Source: Alitta virens (taxonomy: Eukaryota > Annelida > Polychaeta > Phyllodocida > Nereididae). From it: a stretch of DNA of 64,000 nt. The position numbers and the translations under genes are program-made. The notes under the pieces are model-generated. The model was given only the letters and a program-made list of their open reading frames with translations. It had not been told where the DNA came from and made no database searches. This document shows, piece by piece, positions 57,216 through 64,000 of the stretch (its first letter is position 1; every line of letters starts with the position of its first letter). The stretch covers positions 20,467,912 to 20,531,911 of the forward strand of contig OW028585.1 of NCBI GenBank assembly GCA_932294295.1. Reading direction: 5' to 3'.

Positions 57216-60200
57216 ATGTCCGGCACGGAGAGTGCTAGTGATGTCTCCAGTGATGGAGATGTAGCACATTTCTATCGGCCAAGTGAGTATGGAGGCTGTT
57301 TGAGGGCCATGTTTTTGTCCTTGCTGGAAGATGCTCCGCTGCTTGCCTGCATCCTTCTCCTGAGTAGAGCTGCCTGGAATTTTTGAGAGATTGCTCATGA
57401 CCCCTCTAGCTGTGTGCCTTTCTACTTACCATTTTAAAGTTCGTAATGGGGTTACTGTGGGGCACGGGAGTGCTTCTTGAGTGCTTCATCAGCGGCCACA
57501 ATAACACCAGTTATGTCAGTGATCCGGTATACCCATGTCATTTGCATGTAAAACATTACTATGAATCATTGTCTAGTCCCTTACTGTCAAATCAAAGTGT
57601 TTGTTTACACGGACTGTGTATTATGTGCCAGAATTCCTCTAATAACAGTGTGTAAGTTTTACAGAACTTTGTAGCACACTCAATCTGTATACATCACAAC
57701 ATCATGCTACATTTACACATACCCAACTCTGGCTTTACCCCTTCAAAGGCTTTAACTATACTTCACAGTGGAAAACGTGGTATTTATATAGAGGATTTTA
57801 AGTTCAACTGCATACCTATCTCGAAGCATGCACAATTAATGATTTACAAATAGGGGTTGTTGATACCGAGGATTATTTAATACACTTTCTACATAATATA
57901 ATGTTATCATGATATGCAATGCTAGATGTTCTTTGCCAGTCTTTGGAATTTATTCATTTGTCAATCTATGTGAATTCTTTATGTTCGTGTCAAACAGTGT
58001 GCATATTTAATAAGTATACTGGTTTGCTATTGTCAAATAAATTTCTGTGATTAGCTGGTAAATGAGATTGACTCATTGTTTTTACCGACAAATTCCATTA
58101 CTGTTTTTGACATATTACTCAAGTACATACTTTTTGCACTAAGGTTTGTGGTAAATAAATGCTCTGGTAATCAGAATTGGTGTTGAATGTTGACTACATT
58201 TGTACGGAGTGCATTGTTTAGGTTAACAATTTATCAAACATCGCATTTTAATTTTGATGCGCATCAAACATTGTGCACTGGGCAGTTGATTTGTGCCGTC
58301 ATGTAAACTGTCATTTTCTAATAGTTAACATGGCAAGCTCAAGGATTTTTCATTTCTGATCATGGATGCTAGATGGTGGCAAAATATATGTAGTGCTGGA
58401 ATATTATATATGATGTAGAATGAATCTTAGTTTGCTTGTACATGAAAAATAAGCCTAAAAGTTAATCAGTCACTGTGCCAGTAATTAATGCTAATATACT
58501 AATAATCTTTGGCAAGTGTTAGGTTTCTGATAACGCTTTGAATAAGGATGATATGATTTTAAATTATTGTTGTAGTCATTTCCTGATTCATACAGTTTTA
58601 ACTGGTATTACTGATTAATCTTTAGGTGGTAATCTCTATTAATATTGACTTGATAATTTCAAATAGTAGGATTAGTGGTATGCATGATATTAATTTTTTT
58701 ATCATCTATATGCATACCATAAATGAGATAATGCTTTCAATTCTGGTTGTTTAAAGTTCTCTATATGTATATGATCAATGATAATGTGGGCAAAATTGGA
58801 CAACTGGATAGTCTTTTATTTCAAATACTGCATTGATTACTTATTAGTATTTCATGAGCAATATGTAAATATTTTGAAAAAATTACAAAATTTAAAACTT
58901 GTGAATATAAAATCCTAAATAGTACCTGTTTAAAATCAGAAATCAGTAAAAACTTTATCCCTAAATAGCACCACTGCAGCTAAAAGAACATTCAATCACC
59001 ATGAATACAGATGCATTTTCATATTAATAATTAATTTATATGTTATATATTTACTTTCATTGACATACAGTAAGATAAAAAGATAAAAAAATAGTAATAG
59101 AATGAAAGTAATAAGGGTTAGCATGGTTACAAAATGAGAGTGTATTATATGTTCATTAGTTTTAGGTTAAAAATAAAAGTTCCAGCCACCCTCTATTCTT
59201 TTGTATTGCAGTGTGTGCTAAATATTATTACTAATAATATTATAACTAATAATATTATTAAATTATAATTTGTAATCGTAAAGACAGATGATCTTTCAAT
59301 ATCCCTGTCTGAAGTAAACCATATATTTGATATTGGATGGCACAAGTGTAATAGCTGGTAATTAAATCCCAAGGTTTGGTTGTTTGTCATGGAATTGGTT
59401 TGATAGACATGATGAAAAGCAGTCTTCATGAGAGTGAATCCGTGAAAAGGATGTCAAATGGATATATATCCTGTTTAAGTAGTTCGCATCGTCATGCCAT
59501 CTTTTTATACATTTTAGAATACTAAATTTTGTGTCATAATAATCATGCTAATACTATGGGCATGACATATGGAACCCTGGTAGAATTGTGGCAGATTAGT
59601 GCTGAAATTTGGTCTCTAATTGCTAACAAGTGAAATGGGATATCCTTGGGGAACACCGAGAGATCTCTTCTCAGTTTTCTCCAAAATGAAATATCAGATA
59701 ACATGAAATGTTTTATAAATATTTATTGCAATTAAAATACATCTGTAAGATGCATCTATACCTCAACAAAATGGTCACCTTGCAGAAAAAAAAACCAAAA
59801 AAAAAAATCTTTTCAAGAAATATTTGGAAATCAAGAAAATATAAATTTTTTTAATTGTGCAATTAGGAATTGTCCCCTTAAATGTTTCGCACATCGAAAT
59901 GTAGTCACCTTGGCACATTGCAATATCAGTCATATGATTTATATGATATAACATTACTGCTTTTATTGTAAAACCACAAATTATAGGCTCTATTTTTGCG
60001 GGCACTATTTATAACGCAATCACCAACCACGTGATTCAAATGAACAAAATAATGAATGTATTTGTTTCATTGATTAATAATGTTGTCTCTTGACTTTGTT
60101 GCAGCCTCCTATAGATCTGATGGGTTAACCGCCCGGGAAATTTTACCCCTTCTGAAGGAAAAGTATTGTTATCTTTCTGGTTAGTATCCTTCTTTGTCGT

Positions 60201-63200
60201 TAACCAGATATGTGTCGAATTGTTTGCTTCTTATTATAAATGAATTGTAGTGTGTTAACTAATTTATTTAGCTCTGTGGCATTTTCTCTAGCAAGTATAT
60301 TCTTAAAAATCATTTTTAGAAATTTGAGTTTGATGACTTAGTACAATCTGACCATGTGACTGTAATTAGTTATAATGACCCAAAGAATCCAAAGTAGTTT
60401 TGACCCAAAATAGCCAAAGTAGTTGCACTATTTCTGTAAGACTATTGTAGTGTACAACCCAAATGGGTGAAGATCCAATACTTCTGTCAACAAAACTATT
60501 TATTCAAGCTTTTTCTTAATCCCGATAGACCTAATAACTAGAATTTGGTGATTATAGGCAATTTTTGATTAAACGGATCGTAAATTTGAAAACTTTGATA
60601 TCTGGATTATGTGATGTGTCTTCTGACATTGAGATTTTGTCTAGGCAAGTTCTTTCAGTAATAATCAGATGATAATCATATTGGACTATTTTTTCCTCTT
60701 CAGGTGGACGGGACAAGCGAGGGGGTGCCATTATCACCTTTCCGCCTCACCCGCAGCCGGAGAAAATCCGAAATGAAGATCTGAAGACGGTTCTTATTTA
60801 TCTCTCGAGTGTGCCCTGGTAAGAATCGGATAACTTTGCTGTAGTTTCTTGTTTTTAGAATTACAGATTTTGCAGTTTAAAGGCAATACATTTTACTAAT
60901 TGAAGTGACTAGTTAAAAGATAGCAGCGGATTCTAGTATGGTTCAGAATATTGTCGGCCCTTGGGCAGTGTCACATAAAACAATGCATCTGTGTTGGACC
61001 TCATGTCTCGGTGGTTCCAGTGCTGCGGCAGTATTGGCCCTGTGTTTTTGAGGCACAACCAACTAATCTGTAAAGTGTATAGCTCTTAGTGCAAGATTTC
61101 ACTCGCTGTGACCGGCCCTGGTTCAAAATTCATGTTGATGGCTGTAGATGGCTTCGGATTTCATGCTGTTGTCATCTCGGTAAATTATAGTAGTCCAAAG
61201 TTAATCAGTTAGATAATTGTTTTGAGGGTTTTGATGTAATTACTGAAAACAAGAAGTGGCTATAATGTAAATGCTTGTCGAAGGTAATAATTAATTAGTA
61301 GCATTCTGATTGCAGTGTGTTGACAATATATCCTATCTTGAATTTTCTTTTTAGCAATGAAATCAGGGAGCTGGGTTTCTGTGTTATTGTTGATATGCGT
61401 GGCTCCACCTGGCAGAATGTCAAGCCAATACTCAAAGTCTTACAGGTTTGCGAATTTTCATTTCATGTTCTACAGTAAATAAAGTTCTGTCGTGATTCCA
61501 AGTTTTGGAGCAGTGTCTGTTAGTGATGGTTTTTATGGCGTGTCAGCCTCATTGGTGTGAGATGTGACCTCATTTTAATGCATCGATAATGAAAAATGTG
61601 ATATGACAATCGCTGCAATTTTACTCATCAAAAATAGAATTGACGTTCAACTTTTGGGGTAAAAATCATTTGTGGAATAAACAATATGAAGTGACTGAAA
61701 GAGGTGGTCGAATTACCGAGATGTTCTTAATATTTTGTCTCAATTTTAGAGATTCTCCATACAGTGGGTTGTCACGTCATCACTATGTGCTTTTTTGGGA
61801 ACATCATGTGAAACATATTATCTTCATTTTTTACAGGACTGCTTTCCTCACAATATTCACACGGCATATCTCATTAAACCGGAGAAGTTTTGGGAGAAGC
61901 AGAAAACAAGTATTGGAAGTGCCAAGTACAAATTTGAGGTAGGAATTTAGATTGATAACTTACTTATTTTGTTAGCTTTAATATAACACCTGTGCTGCAA
62001 AACCTTTCTTTCATAAACATATTCTACAAAGTTGTGTAATTACTAAGCATTTTAACAAGCAGATGTAATGATGAGATGATATAATCTGATGCACATTTGT
62101 CTTTGAACGAAAGTTGAGTAGAATGCATTAATTTGACACCATATGTGAACGATGGCTGATCTGATATTAAGCTCAAAATTAAATAGTTTGGTTCAGATTC
62201 CATAGGCCTCTCGAAGTAAGGTCGGCAGGTCGGCCAAATGTACAGTAATGTATTTGGAATTGTTCAAAAAAGCTTGAAAAGCCCACAAAAAGTTAAGGGT
62301 GTGGGTGGGGTTACATTCAAATAGGATCAGTAAGGAAATCTGAACCTTAAAATTTTTTTCAGTCCGCCTAAGTGATAGTTGCTGTGCAGTTAATAAAACC
62401 CAAGGACCCTCATAGAAAAGTTACTACAAGCTCAAATCTGCTGTTTAATTAGCTAGTTATTTATTTATACATGGTAACATTTGCTATTGGTTTTCTTACA
62501 GACCACTCTCATCTCAGTTGATGGTCTGACGAAGATCATCCATCCGACTCAGCTGACGCAAGAGTATGATGGTAGTCTTCCTTACGACCATGAAGAGTGG
62601 ATGGAAATCAGAATCGTGAGTAAAAAATTGTCTATTTCTAGTTTCTTTCATTGATTATATTATAATATCACAGTGTTGTGACCTAAGTGTAGTTTGTGTA
62701 TAGAGATGAGAGTTAAGAATTAGATTCACTTTTGGAGAGTGTAAACAAGGAGATGAGGATGACTGAAACATTTCACATTCTTGATAAACCAAATCAATTC
62801 TATTCCTCTTACAATTAATTTGAATTAAAATTACGCACATTGTCGGCTGATACAATGGCATAAATGCTCTAAAAACAAGCGATGTGGTATGTTAAATAAT
62901 CACATAAATTGAGCGACAATGATCGTCTGAAGCATGGTTTGTCAGCTAAATATTAATTACTATATTTAGGTATGATTTGTATGCCATGTGAATTTAAATG
63001 AATCCTTCTCTAATCGCAGATGTTTGAAGATTTCTTCTGGAAGGCAGGAGATCTTCTTGGCAAGATGGAACAGTTACGTCAAATGATGATGACCTCTGAG
63101 TTACCCGACCATCTGAATGGCGCCAAGGTTGGTGTCACAGTTCAAATCAGTTTAATTTAGTTAATGGCCATGTGAAATATAGTGTACTCGTTCAATGAAA

Positions 63201-64000
63201 TCACCTTGTCTTCAAATGGCAGGCTGACACTATTATTTGCCTCTACGGAATCATATTAAAAGAGGTGCACACATATAGATTTAAATAAATTTATCTTTAT
63301 GTTGGGAATATTCCAATGATTAGTGTTATAACATTACTTTATATTAAACATGTACTGTTATGGCATCATGATGATGTCAGATTAGTTTCACCATTAATAA
63401 TGCCCAAGCCTCTGTTTAAATTAAATGCTAACCAAACTGTATTCCATGATCTTATTAATGGTGTTTGTCTTATGTAGTGTGACCTAAAAATAGCGGCCTC
63501 AATCTAGTTAGGGCTGTTCCATTTAAAAAAGAGGGAGCGGGGTGGACCTGAACATTTTTAGATGAGACATACAACTATTTACATACCACACTCGGTGTCA
63601 TCAAATTTTGCCAGGGTCTCGAAATTTGTCACTCTGAATAAACTATCACAAACACTTCTAAGATGCCTGTCGAAGTAGAACATTGTAAATAATGCAAAAA
63701 GTTAGTTTAGTAAGAAATTATGAAATTGCAAGGATTGTGATTGTTGGTGGTGGCCAATTTGGATGACCCGGCCAATTTCAATGACCCCGAGTGTAATGCA
63801 TCAGTAGAACAAAAGTTTCCCTATAGAGGTACTGATTTTGTTCTTAATTTGTTTCTAGGTGATGTTAGAGGAGCACAATTACGTCAAAAAGCGCGTGATG
63901 CGAGCTCCGATTGAAACGCTGGACAACGAAGGCGGCTGCATCTTAGAACGCATTTGTGGGTCAGGAAAACACAATTGCAAAGGAACTGTGCCGTCGGCGA
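57216..64000 (+). CDS. trio: Trio/Kalirin-type RhoGEF, first eight exons (CRAL-TRIO/Sec14 domain), continues beyond window
   Basis: Exons: 57216-57282, 60105-60179, 60704-60818, 61355-61445, 61837-61938, 62502-62615, 63020-63127, 63859 to beyond 64000. All junctions are GT-AG with matching phases and no stop. Exon 1 gives MSGTESASDVSSDGDVAHFY. Next come REILPLLKEKYCYLSGGRDK, GFCVIVDMRGSTW, LIKPEKFWEKQKT, ISVDGLTKIIHPTQL, YDHEEWMEIRI and RAPIETLDNEGG, closely matching the N-terminal Sec14-like domain and spectrin-repeat lead-in of human TRIO and KALRN. In those proteins this region binds lipid or controls targeting ahead of spectrin repeats and two DH-PH units that activate Rac/RhoG and RhoA. 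The latter lie outside the window. Trio versus Kalirin cannot be split in invertebrates, which have one gene. The start ATG is followed at once by family-like sequence. SESTD1 shares the fold but matches less well. Confidence 0.9.
59219..59275 (+). repeat. AT-only palindromic tract in trio intron 1
   Basis: Overlapping AATATTATTA/TAATAATATT units form nested short palindromes; simple-sequence DNA with no other meaning I can support. Confidence 0.6.

Noticed and set aside
1..64000. CRISPR arrays, operons, bacterial promoters or prophage
   Set aside because: Spliced genes, LINEs, SINEs and LTR elements show this is animal nuclear DNA; the tandem arrays have no spacer structure.

Overview
This is metazoan nuclear DNA: AT-rich, intron-bearing and dense in transposable elements. 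The split genes use GT-AG introns, and the families present (a Trio/Kalirin RhoGEF, ethanolamine kinase, a Methuselah-like GPCR with a somatomedin-B domain, rhodopsin-like GPCRs, CR1/L2-type LINEs, BEL/Pao, tRNA-derived SINEs) suggest an invertebrate, probably marine. I cannot fix the phylum from this window.

Layout. 0-1.8 kb: decayed LINE (minus). 2.2-7.9 kb: three head-to-tail copies of a ~1.85 kb element with Helentron/Helitron-like ends. 8.3-14.0 kb: an apparently intact nine-exon ethanolamine kinase gene (minus, 394 aa), with a foldback element and a MITE in its introns. 14-23 kb: accessory DNA with a BEL/Pao gag relic, a broken second ethanolamine kinase copy cut by a LINE, a MULE transposase relic and an inverted fragment of another kinase copy. 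23.4-29.1 kb: a C-terminal relic and then an intact two-exon Methuselah-like receptor (minus, 877 aa). 29.7-30.6 kb: a 107-110 bp minisatellite. 31.1-37.3 kb: a full-length but decaying third ethanolamine kinase copy (minus). 38.7-46.1 kb: a cluster of class A GPCR paralogs, one open through TM6 and the others broken, one of these by two insertions. 50.1-55.7 kb: a 5.6 kb DNA transposon with hAT-like hallmarks, split by a nested LINE. 57.0-64.0 kb: CpG-richer promoter and the first eight exons of a TRIO/KALRN ortholog (plus strand), running off the window.

There are three host-gene themes. Ethanolamine kinase (first step of the CDP-ethanolamine route to phosphatidylethanolamine) exists as one intact gene, one dying duplicate and two fragments, a clear birth-and-death family. 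Two receptor families (Methuselah-like and rhodopsin-like) show the same local duplication and decay. The Trio ortholog is the only broadly conserved single-copy gene. It has no evident functional link to its neighbours. The rest is a record of nested insertions, several of which can be reconstructed to base resolution from target-site duplications and paralogous empty sites.
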